This document shows, in pieces, positions 1-8,613 of a stretch of DNA of 30,657 bases. The notes beneath the pieces were generated by a model that did no database searches, was not told where the DNA came from, and saw only the letters and a list, made by a program, of their open reading frames with translations. The translations under genes were made by a program, and so were the position numbers. Every line of letters begins with the position of its first letter. The first letter of the stretch is position 1. Source of the stretch: Hungatella sp. UBA3402 (GTDB lineage: Bacteria > Bacillota > Clostridia > Lachnospirales > Lachnospiraceae); NCBI GenBank assembly GCA_002358555.1, contig DEPC01000193.1, positions 1-30,657 of the forward strand. Reading direction: 5' to 3'.

Positions 1-1
1 T

Positions 2-772
2 CGTATTCATGATATAATTCAGTTTACAAATCTATACTATAGTGCGCATTATGCGGAAAATAGTAGAGAAACTTTTCGCAAACAAGCATTACATCATTTT
101 CGTACTGCTGCATTAGTAGAAGATAATGGAAAAGCAACCAACAGTCCTAATTATAGATATCGGCTTACACAAGAAACTCTACAAATGATAAAGACATTTC
201 AATCGTTAGAATGGCAGAAATCGGTGAACCGTTTTTTAAAATACCATGAGAGATTAGTTGATATTTATACATCAAAAAAGAAAACGACAATGATGCCAGT
301 ACATATAAATGGGGCGGACTTTCAATTTTCTACTGGTAAACATAATGAATTACAAAAAGCAATTATTGAGGAGTTTGCCCCTCGGTTTGCTGTTGGTGCA
401 GAATGTTTATATGTCGGAGATACAATAGAAAAAGATTTGGTAAAGAATGTAGATAGATTGACAAAATTAGGGTTTGAAATAACTTTATATGACAAAATGC
501 CAGATGTAGTTTTATATAGGGAAGATAAAAATTGGATTTATTTTGTTGAATCTGTTACTTCTGTTGGACCAATGGACCCTAAAAGAATTCTAGAAATAAT
601 GGAAATGACAAAGAATGTAACCGCGGGAAAAATTTTTGTGACAGCATTTCTTGATTTTAAGACATATAAAAGGTTTTCAGAGACATTAGCATGGGAAACC
701 GAGGTATGGATTGCAGAGATGCCAGAACATATGATACATTTAAACGGAAACAAATTTCTAGGCCCAAGATAG
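2..772 (+). CDS. BsuBI/PstI-family type II restriction endonuclease, 3' part
   Basis: The frame is open from base 2 to the TAG at 770-772, giving 256 residues without a start, so the gene begins outside the window. An ATG at 185 exists but lacks a good ribosome binding site and would remove conserved sequence. The first third carries RETFRKQALHHF and TNSPNYRYRL, typical of the N-terminal DNA-binding domain of this family. The rest is the catalytic domain: LYVGDT, MPDVVLY, then FVESVTSVGPMDPKR, where the PD and the downstream Glu are the expected metal-binding residues. Family members are about 315-330 residues, so roughly 60-70 are missing. Characterised members cut CTGCAG; that specificity here is inference. 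The partner adenine methyltransferase is expected upstream. The gene ends 81 bases before the polysaccharide operon. Confidence 0.88.
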   Translation, partial: RIHDIIQFTNLYYSAHYAENSRETFRKQALHHFRTAALVEDNGKATNSPNYRYRLTQETLQMIKTFQSLEWQKSVNRFLKYHERLVDIYTSKKKTTMMPVHINGADFQFSTGKHNELQKAIIEEFAPRFAVGAECLYVGDTIEKDLVKNVDRLTKLGFEITLYDKMPDVVLYREDKNWIYFVESVTSVGPMDPKRILEIMEMTKNVTAGKIFVTAFLDFKTYKRFSETLAWETEVWIAEMPEHMIHLNGNKFLGPR

Positions 773-773
773 C

Positions 774-820
774 TTGAAAATTTTATCGTATTATTTACAA
801 TTACTAGGGGATATTGTAAA
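774..820 (+). promoter_or_regulatory. Likely sigma-A promoter with overlapping inverted-repeat operator for the polysaccharide operon
   Basis: TTGAAA (774-779) and TACAAT (796-801) are separated by 16 bases, each 5/6 to consensus. The -10 lies inside a perfect 8-bp inverted repeat, TTTACAAT (794-801) and ATTGTAAA (813-820), with an 11-base spacer covering the likely transcription start. No T-run follows, so it is not a good terminator for the restriction gene. An operator is the simplest reading; the regulator is unknown. Confidence 0.5.
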
Positions 821-853
821 ATGGAAGATATTGCATAAGAGAGGAATAAACTG

Positions 854-1966
854 ATGAAAGAGAAACTGGAGTCCCCAATATTGGTGACAAGGTCATCTCT
901 GCCGCCTTTGGAAGAATATGTGGACATGCTGAAACCTATCTGGGAGAGTGCATGGCTGACTAATATGGGAGTTTACCATGAGGAGTTTAAGACCCAACTG
1001 AAAAAATACTTAAAGGCATCTAATTTGGAATTGTTTGTCAATGGTCATATGGCTTTGGAACTGGCGATTCAGGCGTTGGAGTTGAAGGGCGAGGTAATTA
1101 CAACTCCGTTTAGTTTTGCATCCACAACCCATGCGATTGTGAGAAATGGGCTAAAGCCTGTATTTTGCGATATTAACCCTGAGAATTACACTATGGATGC
1201 AGACTTAATCGAAAGTCTAATTACAGAAAAAACATCTGCCATTTTGCCTGTACATGTCTATGGAAATTTATGCGATGTAGAACGAATTCAAGATATTGCA
1301 GATAGACATGGGTTGAAGGTTATCTATGATGCTGCTCATACCTTTGGGGAAGAATTCGACAAAAAGGGTGTGGGAGAGTGGGGCGATGCCTCTATGTTCA
1401 GCTTTCACGCCACAAAAGTGTTTCATAGTATTGAGGGGGGAGCTGTGGTGTTTCGAGAGGAATCTCTGGAAAGGCGCTTGTACCAGCTAAAAAATTTTGG
1501 GATTATGGACAGTGAGACGGTAGAGTATGTAGGAGCAAATGGAAAGATGAATGAGTTCCAGGCTGCCATGGGTTTGTGCAATCTGCGGCATTTGGATAGA
1601 GAAATTGAGAAACGCAAATCACTTGCAATGCGTTACAGGCAGCGGCTAGAGGGAATAAAAGGAATCCGACTGTGCAGGGAAAATCCCAGAGTGCGCTATA
1701 ATTATGCATATATGCCAGTATTATTTGATGGATATAAGGCTGACCGAGATAAAATTTTTCAGGCATTAAAAGAGAAAAATATTCATGCAAGAAAATATTT
1801 TTATCCATGTATCAACAGCTATGAATGTTATCGAGATTGTTTTCGGGCAGAGGATACGCCGATAGCGGCAAAGATTTCTAGACAGATACTAACCCTTCCT
1901 CTGTATGCAGACTTGCCAGAAGAAATCGTAGATATGGTATGTGATATCATTGAGAAAACAAACTAG
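854..1966 (+). CDS. DegT/DnrJ/EryC1/StrS-family sugar-nucleotide aminotransferase (VioA/DesI-like)
   Basis: This is a PLP-dependent aminotransferase of 370 residues, the normal family length. It probably converts a dTDP-4-keto-6-deoxyhexose into the 4-amino sugar using glutamate. Motifs seen: ITTPFSFASTTHA near residue 82, VIYDAAHTFGEE with Asp159 as the cofactor-nitrogen partner, and SFHATKVFHSIEGGA with Lys188 as the Schiff-base lysine. The N-terminal stretch SLPPLEEYVDML...ESAWLTNMG resembles VioA-type enzymes. The start follows GAGAGGA (839-845). It is the first gene of the co-oriented polysaccharide operon. Its substrate needs RfbA and RfbB, which are not in the window. The class is secure; the exact sugar made is inference. 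Confidence 0.85.
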   Translation: MKEKLESPILVTRSSLPPLEEYVDMLKPIWESAWLTNMGVYHEEFKTQLKKYLKASNLELFVNGHMALELAIQALELKGEVITTPFSFASTTHAIVRNGLKPVFCDINPENYTMDADLIESLITEKTSAILPVHVYGNLCDVERIQDIADRHGLKVIYDAAHTFGEEFDKKGVGEWGDASMFSFHATKVFHSIEGGAVVFREESLERRLYQLKNFGIMDSETVEYVGANGKMNEFQAAMGLCNLRHLDREIEKRKSLAMRYRQRLEGIKGIRLCRENPRVRYNYAYMPVLFDGYKADRDKIFQALKEKNIHARKYFYPCINSYECYRDCFRAEDTPIAAKISRQILTLPLYADLPEEIVDMVCDIIEKTN

Positions 1967-2012
1967 AATTTGGTCAAATATTGACTGAAGGTGGAAAACA
2001 GGAGCTTCATAA

Positions 2013-2708
2013 GTGGAAACAAGAGAAAAGGTGCTTATCGTAATACCAGCTTACAATGAAGAAGCAAATATTGGGACAGTGGTAAAGGAATTAGTGCAGA
2101 ACTACCCAGAATTTGATTATATTGTGGTTAATGATGGCTCTAGAGACCAGACAGCCAGAATCTGCAGAGAACATGGATATCAATTATTAGACCTTCCAGT
2201 GAATCTAGGATTAGCAGGCTGTTTCCAGGCAGGAATGAAATATGCTTGGCAGAGAGGATATTCTTATGCGATTCAATTTGATGGCGATGGACAACATCGT
2301 CCAGAGTATATTGAATCCATGAGAAAAAAGATGGATGAGGGATATGAGATTGTCATAGGAAGCCGCTTTATAAATGAAAAGAAAGATTTTTCTTTACGGA
2401 TGATTGGCAGCAGACTGATTGCAGGGGCTATTTTTTTGACTACCCATATAAAAGTAAAAGACCCCACATCAGGAATGAGAATGTTTAACCGAGAGATGAT
2501 AAGAGAGTTTGCTTTAAATCTGAATTATGGGCCAGAGCCAGATACCATTTCCTATCTGTTGAAACAGGGGGCTAGGATTGCAGAGGTGCCTGTAAAGATT
2601 GTGCAGCGCACTGGAGGAGAAAGCTATTTGAAAATTGGCTCAGCCATAGAGTATATGGCAAGAATGTTGATTTCTATTCTGCTGATACAAAATTTTAGGA
2701 AGAGATGA
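2013..2708 (+). CDS. Glycosyltransferase family 2, dolichyl-phosphate-mannose-synthase type
   Basis: A 231-residue GT-A enzyme that starts at GTG 2013, eight bases after GGAG (2001-2004). Visible motifs: IVIPAYNEEANIG (nucleotide-binding strand), VVNDGSRDQT, the DxD-type FDGDGQH, VIGSRF and DPTSGMRMF. It ends in a short hydrophobic stretch (ARMLISILLIQNF) without the large membrane domain of GtrB-type enzymes. The family usually moves a hexose from a nucleotide donor to polyprenyl phosphate on the cytoplasmic face. Its neighbours (flippase, DUF2304 and DUF2142 genes) fit a lipid-linked-sugar route. Donor and acceptor are not determined by the sequence. Confidence 0.85.
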   Translation: METREKVLIVIPAYNEEANIGTVVKELVQNYPEFDYIVVNDGSRDQTARICREHGYQLLDLPVNLGLAGCFQAGMKYAWQRGYSYAIQFDGDGQHRPEYIESMRKKMDEGYEIVIGSRFINEKKDFSLRMIGSRLIAGAIFLTTHIKVKDPTSGMRMFNREMIREFALNLNYGPEPDTISYLLKQGARIAEVPVKIVQRTGGESYLKIGSAIEYMARMLISILLIQNFRKR

Positions 2709-2770
2709 AATCCGTGGTAGAAGTTTGTTATGCTTGACAAAAGAGTATGGACTAAGAACGGAGAGACCAA

Positions 2771-4075
2771 ATGACAGCCATAGGAAATCATTGGGCCAAA
2801 CTGTTGATGAAGACAGGCCCAAACAAGGAAAAACAGAATATTCTCTGGAATATGGTGGGAAGCTTTTGCTATGCATTTGCCAGTATGGTCTTATCCTTTC
2901 TGGTGATGGGGGTGGCAGGGGATGACCAAGGGGGAGTCTTTGCTTTTGGCTATAGCACATTTGGACAGCAGATGTTCATTTTAGCTTATTTTGGAATACG
3001 TCCCTTTCAGATTACAGACAGTGGGAAGGAATATCGGTTTGGGGATTATCTTCATCATCGTTATATCACATGTATTTTGGCAATAGCAGCAGGGGCAGGG
3101 TATCTGATTTGGTCTAGATATACTATTTGGAAGGCGAGTGTGATTTTTCTTTTGGTATGCTACAAAGTAATTGATGGATTTGCCGATGTGTATGAGTCTG
3201 AGTTCCAGAGAAACGGAAATCTCCATCTTACAGGAAAATCCAACACATTTCGCACCTTATTGTCAGTAGGAACATTTTTAGTGGTTCTTATAGCAGGAAG
3301 GAATCTGGTTATAGCCTGCAGTGCGGCGGTAGCTGCCCAGATAGCAGGAGTGATAGTATTTGATATTATCATTTTAAAACGTCTAGAAGGCGTGGATTTT
3401 GGTTGGGAGAAGAAGAGATTGAAGCCTTTAACCAGTCAGACAGCGCTTTTATTTGTGTCTGTTTTTTTGGATTTTTATGTATTTTCGGCAGCGAAATATG
3501 CCATTGATGCCAATCTAGATGATGCAGCGTCAGGGTATTTTAATATTATTTTTATGCCAACCTCTGTCATTAACTTGGCAGCAGGATTTGTGATTCGTCC
3601 AGTGCTCACTTCTCTGACAGAAGCATGGAATGAAAAACGGTTTGGAGAATTTACAAAAAAGCTTAGGGGAATTTCCAAAATTATTGGGGCGTTGAGCATC
3701 CTGGCTTTGGTACTGACAGCAGGTTTAGGAAAACCTGTTTTATGGATTTTGGAGAATGTGCTGGGGGCTGCCTATGAGGGGCGGTTGACCTGTTATCATA
3801 TATCATTTATTTTGATTGTGATGGGGGGAGCTTTCTATGCATATTTGAATCTTCATTATTATGTTTTAGTAATCTTGAGAAAACAGAACGTGATTTTTGG
3901 CATTTATATTGTTTTGACTGTTTTAGCTGGAATTCTTGCTCCAACTCTGGTGAAGATAGGAGGTATTGAAGGGGCGGCATTCGCTTATCTGATTCTTATG
4001 ATTGTCATGACAGCAGGATTTGTAGTGTGGGCCTGGGCAGGAATTCAAAAAGGAAAAAAAGAGGCAGCATCCTAA
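2771..4075 (+). CDS. MOP-superfamily polysaccharide/lipid-linked-sugar flippase (Wzx-like)
   Basis: 434 residues, highly hydrophobic, with about twelve membrane segments separated by short loops, ending in a charged GIQKGKKEAAS tail. The ATG follows GGAGAG (2760-2765). Features that recall polysaccharide-biosynthesis flippases are the N-terminal NILWNMVGSFCYAFASMVLSF segment, the FGYSTFGQQ loop, and the central DLYE-like region (GFADVYESEFQRNG). It would move lipid-linked sugars across the membrane. The same operon also has an ABC exporter (Wzm/Wzt), so this flippase more likely serves a separate lipid-linked precursor, such as the product of the GT2 just upstream. That assignment is inference. 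Confidence 0.75.
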   Translation: MTAIGNHWAKLLMKTGPNKEKQNILWNMVGSFCYAFASMVLSFLVMGVAGDDQGGVFAFGYSTFGQQMFILAYFGIRPFQITDSGKEYRFGDYLHHRYITCILAIAAGAGYLIWSRYTIWKASVIFLLVCYKVIDGFADVYESEFQRNGNLHLTGKSNTFRTLLSVGTFLVVLIAGRNLVIACSAAVAAQIAGVIVFDIIILKRLEGVDFGWEKKRLKPLTSQTALLFVSVFLDFYVFSAAKYAIDANLDDAASGYFNIIFMPTSVINLAAGFVIRPVLTSLTEAWNEKRFGEFTKKLRGISKIIGALSILALVLTAGLGKPVLWILENVLGAAYEGRLTCYHISFILIVMGGAFYAYLNLHYYVLVILRKQNVIFGIYIVLTVLAGILAPTLVKIGGIEGAAFAYLILMIVMTAGFVVWAWAGIQKGKKEAAS

Positions 4076-4143
4076 CATGATAGGAAAGCAGTAGAGAAAC
4101 CAGAGATATTGGAATGTTATCTGATAGACAGGAGGGAACTCTT

Positions 4144-5106
4144 ATGGAGACACAGTTTCAGCCTAAAGTAGATGTGTTAATACCAGTGTACAAACCAGAT
4201 AGAAGGTTTGGTAGGCTTTTGCAGATGCTAAAAGAACAGACATATCAGGTAAACAGGATTATTGTCATAAATACTGAGAGAATATACTGGAATGAAGCAG
4301 GATATCAGTCTATTCGGGGGATGGAGGTACATCATATTTCTAAGGCAGAGTTTGACCATGGAGCTACAAGGAATTTGGCAGCATGGTATTCTGAGGCAGA
4401 GATAATGATTTTTATGACAGATGATGCAGTCCCCCAGGATAACTATTTGGTAGAACGTCTTGTGGAAGCTCTTAGAAAAGAGGGACCAGGAGGAGAGAAG
4501 GTCGCCATGGCTTATGCCAGGCAGATGCCTGATAAGAATTGTAATGCGATTGAGCGATATACCAGAAGCTTTAATTATCCAGAGGAGGGAATGGTAAAGA
4601 CATTAAAAGACCTGCCTGCTTTGGGGATTAAAACTTATTTTGCTCCTAATGTATGTTGTGCATATCAAAAGGAAATTTTTGACAAAACAGATGGATTTGT
4701 GAACAGAGCAATCTTTAATGAAGATATGATTTATGCGGCAGGTGTAATTAGGGAGGGATATGCGATTGCCTATGTACCAGAGGCAAAGGTGATTCATTCT
4801 CACAATATGACACCTATGCAGCAGTTTCGACGAAATTTCGACTTAGGAGTGTCCCAGGCAGAACATCCAGAGGTATTTGACGGCGTGCCCTCAGAGGGAG
4901 AGGGAATCCGACTTGTAAAAAAGACAGCCATATGGCTGCTGCGGACAGGAAGATTTTGGCAGCTTCCTCTTTTGATGGTCAGCAGTGGCTGTAAATATTT
5001 AGGTTATTGTCTGGGAAGACGATATGAGACGCTTCCAGAACAGGTGATTTTGTGGTGTACTATGAATCCAGGTTACTGGGAAAAGAAATGGAGGAGATGC
5101 CCATGA
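4144..5106 (+). CDS. Glycosyltransferase family 2, rhamnosyltransferase-like
   Basis: 320 residues from ATG 4144, chosen because AGGAGGG (4130-4136) sits seven bases upstream; an in-frame ATG at 4114 has no such site. Motifs: VDVLIPVYKPDRRF at the nucleotide-binding end, EFDHGATRNLAAWYS, the DxD-like MTDDAVPQDN, and IFNEDMIYAAGVI followed by KVIHSHNMT. This order is typical of cytoplasmic rhamnosyltransferases that extend cell-wall or O-antigen-type glycans from dTDP-rhamnose. RfbC later in the operon supports dTDP-rhamnose as donor. Its last bases overlap the next start codon (ATGA at 5103-5106), which suggests translational coupling. Confidence 0.8.
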   Translation: METQFQPKVDVLIPVYKPDRRFGRLLQMLKEQTYQVNRIIVINTERIYWNEAGYQSIRGMEVHHISKAEFDHGATRNLAAWYSEAEIMIFMTDDAVPQDNYLVERLVEALRKEGPGGEKVAMAYARQMPDKNCNAIERYTRSFNYPEEGMVKTLKDLPALGIKTYFAPNVCCAYQKEIFDKTDGFVNRAIFNEDMIYAAGVIREGYAIAYVPEAKVIHSHNMTPMQQFRRNFDLGVSQAEHPEVFDGVPSEGEGIRLVKKTAIWLLRTGRFWQLPLLMVSSGCKYLGYCLGRRYETLPEQVILWCTMNPGYWEKKWRRCP

Positions 5107-5450
5107 TGACAATGACCCTTCGTGTGGCCTTGATTCTAGTATCAGTGGGAACCTTTCTCTTGATGATGAGGAAAATACGCCACTCTAAGGTACAAATTGA
5201 AAGTGCTATCTTTTGGATTGTATTGTCTATGATTCTAGTGATATACAGCATTTTTCCGCCAGTAGCGGATTGGTGTGCTAGGTTACTGGGAATTTATTCT
5301 ACAGCCAATTTTTTATTTTTAGTTGCCATTTTCCTGCTGATTGTGAAAGTATTTCATATGACCATTCATATTTCTCAGTTGGAGACTAAAATGAAAGAGC
5401 TGGTACAGCAGATGGCTCTTGAGGAGAAAAGGCATGATGACGAAAAATAG
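5103..5450 (+). CDS. DUF2304-family small membrane protein
   Basis: 115 residues from ATG 5103, which overlaps the previous stop as ATGA and lies six bases after GGAGGAG (5090-5096). A GTG at 5052 and ATG at 5088 are also in frame but are worse starts. Three membrane segments are visible (TLRVALILVSVGTFLLMM, IESAIFWIVLSMILVIYSIF, ANFLFLVAIFLLIVKVF), followed by a charged helical tail (QLETKMKELVQQMALEEK). DUF2304 genes are common partners of polyprenyl-phosphate GT2 genes in glycan loci. The molecular role is not known; a scaffold or accessory role for the GT2 is a guess. Confidence 0.75.
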   Translation: MMTMTLRVALILVSVGTFLLMMRKIRHSKVQIESAIFWIVLSMILVIYSIFPPVADWCARLLGIYSTANFLFLVAIFLLIVKVFHMTIHISQLETKMKELVQQMALEEKRHDDEK

Positions 5451-7122
5451 GGCCTGGCTATGCAGTTTTGTTGTGCTTGCATTAGGTGTATGGCATTTTT
5501 TAGATATTCAGTCTGCTATTTTGGAAAGCGGGGATAAATGGCTGGTATATTGGTATGGAGGGCTGCTTCTGGTTGTGTTTACAGGATTGGGGTTGCTTTA
5601 TAAACTGTTAAAAGAGGATAGTAAAAAGTCATTGGAGAGTATTTATCTGGCAGCAGGATTATTTTTTGGAATTTTGTATCTATTAGTACTTCCCCCACTT
5701 TCAGCTCCCGATGAAATCAGCCACTATATCAGTGGATACCAGCTATCTAGTCGGCTTTTAGGAAAACCCTCTAATTCTGTTACAGGTCATGTGCTGGTTC
5801 GGGCAGAAGATATGTGGCTGGAGGATATCAATGGCAGCTACCAATATGGACTAAGTGAGGACAACTATCTACAACCTATCCCAGAGAGTACAGAACATGC
5901 TAATGTGTTAGGAAGAACTTTGACAGAAGAAACCTACAAAGTAATAAGGCAGCAGCTTTGGAAAAAACTATATCCTGATATAACAGGTCAGGAATCAGAA
6001 CAACTCTATTCTGATATTGGGGTAGAGCCAAAAAATCTACAGCAAGTCATGGTAGTTTCGCCCTATCCTCCAGTAAATACAACACCAATAGCCCATTTTC
6101 CTCAAGCATTAGGAATTGCCCTGTGCAGAATCTTTCATCTAAACACTGTGTTGCTTATTTTTTGTGGGAGATTGTGTAATCTTCTATTTTTTATCATGAT
6201 GACTTACCTTTCTATGAAGCGTCTGCCTTTTGGAAAAGAGGTACTCTTTGGAGTTTCCCTTCTTCCTATGACCTTGCATCTGGCGGCTTCTTTTTCTTAT
6301 GATGCGATGATATTGGGATGTATGTTTTATTTGACAGCCATATGTCTGGACCTAGCGTATGAAAAGGAGAAGGTAAGGTTTAAAGATGTGGCAGTATTGG
6401 CAATACTCATGGCAGCAGCAGGACCATGCAAAATGGTATATGGAGTTTTGATGGGATTATGTCTATTAATTCCAGTCAAAAAGTTTGGAAGTTGGAAAAA
6501 TTGGGTATTAGCGGCAATGGCAGTGGTCTTGGCATGGGTGCTGGCTATGGGTATGGTAAACAGTCAAACCATCATTACCTATGCGACAGAAACACAAAGC
6601 AATGTTCCTTGGGCTGATGAGGCAGGATACAGCTTAAACCTTTTAATTCACCGTCCCATTCAAACAATACGAATGTTTTATCAGACCTTGTTGTTGCAGG
6701 CAGAGCATTACCATTTAACTATGATTGGAGCTTATCTGGGAAACTTAGACGAGGTGCTCAATGTGCCTTATCTTGTAGTAATATTGTTTACCATATGTTT
6801 ATTCCTTTTGGCTATGAAGAAACCAGAAGAAAACCAGAGAATTCCCTTTAATGGCAGAATTTGGGTGGCAATACTTTGTGCAGGCTGTGGGGCAGCGATT
6901 ATGTTGTCTATGCTCATTGCATGGACGCCTTTAAGTTCTCCCATCATCAGTGGAGTCCAGGGAAGATATTTTTTACCTTTTTTACCCATACTTCTCATTT
7001 GTTGTAAAAATAATTTCATAATTTTGACAAAGAATCAAAACCGTAGTATATTGTATCTGATGTGCTGTGCCAATGGATATGTGCTTCTTCGACTATTTTC
7101 GATTGTGAGTATGAGACTGTAG
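5434..7122 (+). CDS. DUF2142-family polytopic membrane protein
   Basis: 562 residues from ATG 5434, seven bases after GAGGAG (5421-5426); it overlaps the upstream gene by 17 bases. About eleven to thirteen hydrophobic segments are visible, with a large non-hydrophobic loop (about residues 95-220) after the second or third helix. The family hallmark LPPLSAPDEISHY sits at the start of that loop. An acidic pair there recalls the catalytic loop of GT-C glycosyltransferases. A role in adding sugars from a polyprenyl-phosphate donor on the outer face, fed by the GT2 and flippase upstream, is therefore plausible but unproven. DUF2142 genes often occur in rhamnose-glycan loci with ABC exporters. Confidence 0.75.
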   Translation: MMTKNRAWLCSFVVLALGVWHFLDIQSAILESGDKWLVYWYGGLLLVVFTGLGLLYKLLKEDSKKSLESIYLAAGLFFGILYLLVLPPLSAPDEISHYISGYQLSSRLLGKPSNSVTGHVLVRAEDMWLEDINGSYQYGLSEDNYLQPIPESTEHANVLGRTLTEETYKVIRQQLWKKLYPDITGQESEQLYSDIGVEPKNLQQVMVVSPYPPVNTTPIAHFPQALGIALCRIFHLNTVLLIFCGRLCNLLFFIMMTYLSMKRLPFGKEVLFGVSLLPMTLHLAASFSYDAMILGCMFYLTAICLDLAYEKEKVRFKDVAVLAILMAAAGPCKMVYGVLMGLCLLIPVKKFGSWKNWVLAAMAVVLAWVLAMGMVNSQTIITYATETQSNVPWADEAGYSLNLLIHRPIQTIRMFYQTLLLQAEHYHLTMIGAYLGNLDEVLNVPYLVVILFTICLFLLAMKKPEENQRIPFNGRIWVAILCAGCGAAIMLSMLIAWTPLSSPIISGVQGRYFLPFLPILLICCKNNFIILTKNQNRSILYLMCCANGYVLLRLFSIVSMRL

Positions 7123-7164
7123 GTACACAAAAAACGTAAGAGAACATAAAAAGGAGAATCCAAT

Positions 7165-7743
7165 ATGGGAAAGATAACAATAACACCATGCCAGAAGGAT
7201 GGGCTTTTGATAGAGGGGCTATATGTCATTGAACCCACGGTATTTAAAGATGAACGGGGTTATTTTGTGGAAACCTATAACCAGAATGATTTTAAAGAGG
7301 CAGGTCTTGATATGGTGTTTGTGCAGGACAATCAGTCCATGTCTGTAAGAGGAGTTTTAAGGGGACTTCATTTTCAAAAACAGTTTCCACAGGGAAAGCT
7401 GGTGAGAGCTATTCGGGGAACTGTGTTTGATGTGGCAGTTGATTTAAGGGCTGATTCTAAAACCTATGGGAAATGGTTTGGCGTAGAATTATCAGCAGAA
7501 AATAAAAAGCAGTTTTATATTTCCGAAGGGTTTGCCCATGGTTTTCTGGTGGTTTCTGAGGAAGCAGAGTTTGCATACAAATGTACAGACTTTTATCATC
7601 CTGGAGATGAGGGGGGATTAGCTTGGAACGACCCAGAAATTGGGGTGGATTGGCCGATAGCAGAGGGCATGAAGCTGATTATTTCTGAGAAAGACCAGAA
7701 ATGGGGGAATTTAAAGGAAACCTTTAAATTTCAGGAAGTGTAA
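7165..7743 (+). CDS. rfbC: dTDP-4-dehydrorhamnose 3,5-epimerase
   Basis: 192 residues, the usual length. It performs the double epimerisation in the dTDP-L-rhamnose pathway. The signature is clear: VFKDERGYFVETY, QDNQSMSVRGVLRGLHFQ with catalytic His69, GKLVRAIRGTVFDVAVDLR, YISEGFAHGF, and the AYKCTDFY segment with the conserved Tyr138. The ATG follows AAGGAG (7152-7157). It lies 42 bases after the DUF2142 gene and 12 bases before the ABC permease. rfbA, rfbB and rfbD are not in the window, so the rest of the pathway must be elsewhere. Confidence 0.93.
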   Translation: MGKITITPCQKDGLLIEGLYVIEPTVFKDERGYFVETYNQNDFKEAGLDMVFVQDNQSMSVRGVLRGLHFQKQFPQGKLVRAIRGTVFDVAVDLRADSKTYGKWFGVELSAENKKQFYISEGFAHGFLVVSEEAEFAYKCTDFYHPGDEGGLAWNDPEIGVDWPIAEGMKLIISEKDQKWGNLKETFKFQEV

Positions 7744-7755
7744 GGGAAAGACTCT

Positions 7756-8574
7756 ATGGATTATATCATATCCCTGGTAAAAGATATTGTAACAAAGAGA
7801 AGGTTAATTGCAGACCTTGCAAAGGCAGACTTTAGAAAGCGGTTTGTAGGGTCTTATTTCGGCGTGGTCTGGATGTTCGTACAGCCAATTGTCACAGTGG
7901 CAATCTATTATTTTGTCTTTGGCATTGGCTTCCGCAATGCTGACCCCATAGAAGGAGTACCTTATGTACTGTGGCTGGTGCCTGGTATTGTACCTTGGTT
8001 TTATTTCAGCGAGGCATTGAATGCAGGGACCAACTGTCTGCAGGAATACAGTTATTTGGTCAAAAAGGTAGTGTTTCGGGTAGAAATTCTTCCTATTATT
8101 AAAATGATATCCTGTCTGATTGTCCATGTGATTTTTGTATTGATTATGGCAGGATTGTATGTATGCTTTGGACGACTGCCTAAGCTTTCTTGGATCCAAA
8201 CGATATACTATACAGGAGCTGCTAGTATCTTTGTTATATCTCTTGTTTATGTTACCAGTGCTATCCAGGTATTTTTTAAAGATATGTCCCAGATTGTGAG
8301 TATCTGTCTGCAGTTTGGCATGTGGCTGACTCCGATTATGTGGCAGGAGGAACAGTTTGCAGACAGTAGCATCTATCCAATTTTATGTAATATTGTGAAA
8401 TTAAATCCTATGTATTATATTGTAGTAGGATATCGCGATAGTATGCTGTTTGGAAATTGGTTTTGGGAAAGACCTATATTGAGCTTATATTTTTGGGGAG
8501 TTACGTTATGCCTGTTTTTAGTAGGGCTCAAGGTATTTAAACGGTTGAGACCACATTTTTCAGATGTGCTGTAG
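7756..8574 (+). CDS. wzm: ABC-2-type polysaccharide exporter, permease subunit
   Basis: 272 residues with six membrane segments, typical of Wzm/TagG/RgpC permeases. The N-terminal amphipathic segment LIADLAKADFRKRFVGSYFGVVWMFVQPI is the family hallmark and is followed by WLVPGIVPWFYFSEALNAGTN. The C-terminal half contains FKDMSQIVSICLQFGMWLTPIMW and NPMYYIVVGYRD. It should form the membrane channel through which the undecaprenyl-linked glycan crosses, paired with the Wzt ATPase at 9715. The partner is not adjacent as usual: an AEC-family gene lies between them. Confidence 0.9.
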   Translation: MDYIISLVKDIVTKRRLIADLAKADFRKRFVGSYFGVVWMFVQPIVTVAIYYFVFGIGFRNADPIEGVPYVLWLVPGIVPWFYFSEALNAGTNCLQEYSYLVKKVVFRVEILPIIKMISCLIVHVIFVLIMAGLYVCFGRLPKLSWIQTIYYTGAASIFVISLVYVTSAIQVFFKDMSQIVSICLQFGMWLTPIMWQEEQFADSSIYPILCNIVKLNPMYYIVVGYRDSMLFGNWFWERPILSLYFWGVTLCLFLVGLKVFKRLRPHFSDVL

Positions 8575-8613
8575 GACTATGTTAAACACATTCTAGGGAG
8601 GATAAAGATTTTT

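Noticed and set aside
538..927. 129-residue frame spanning the restriction gene end and operon promoter
   Set aside because: It is antisense to two recognised genes, with no homology or ribosome binding site.
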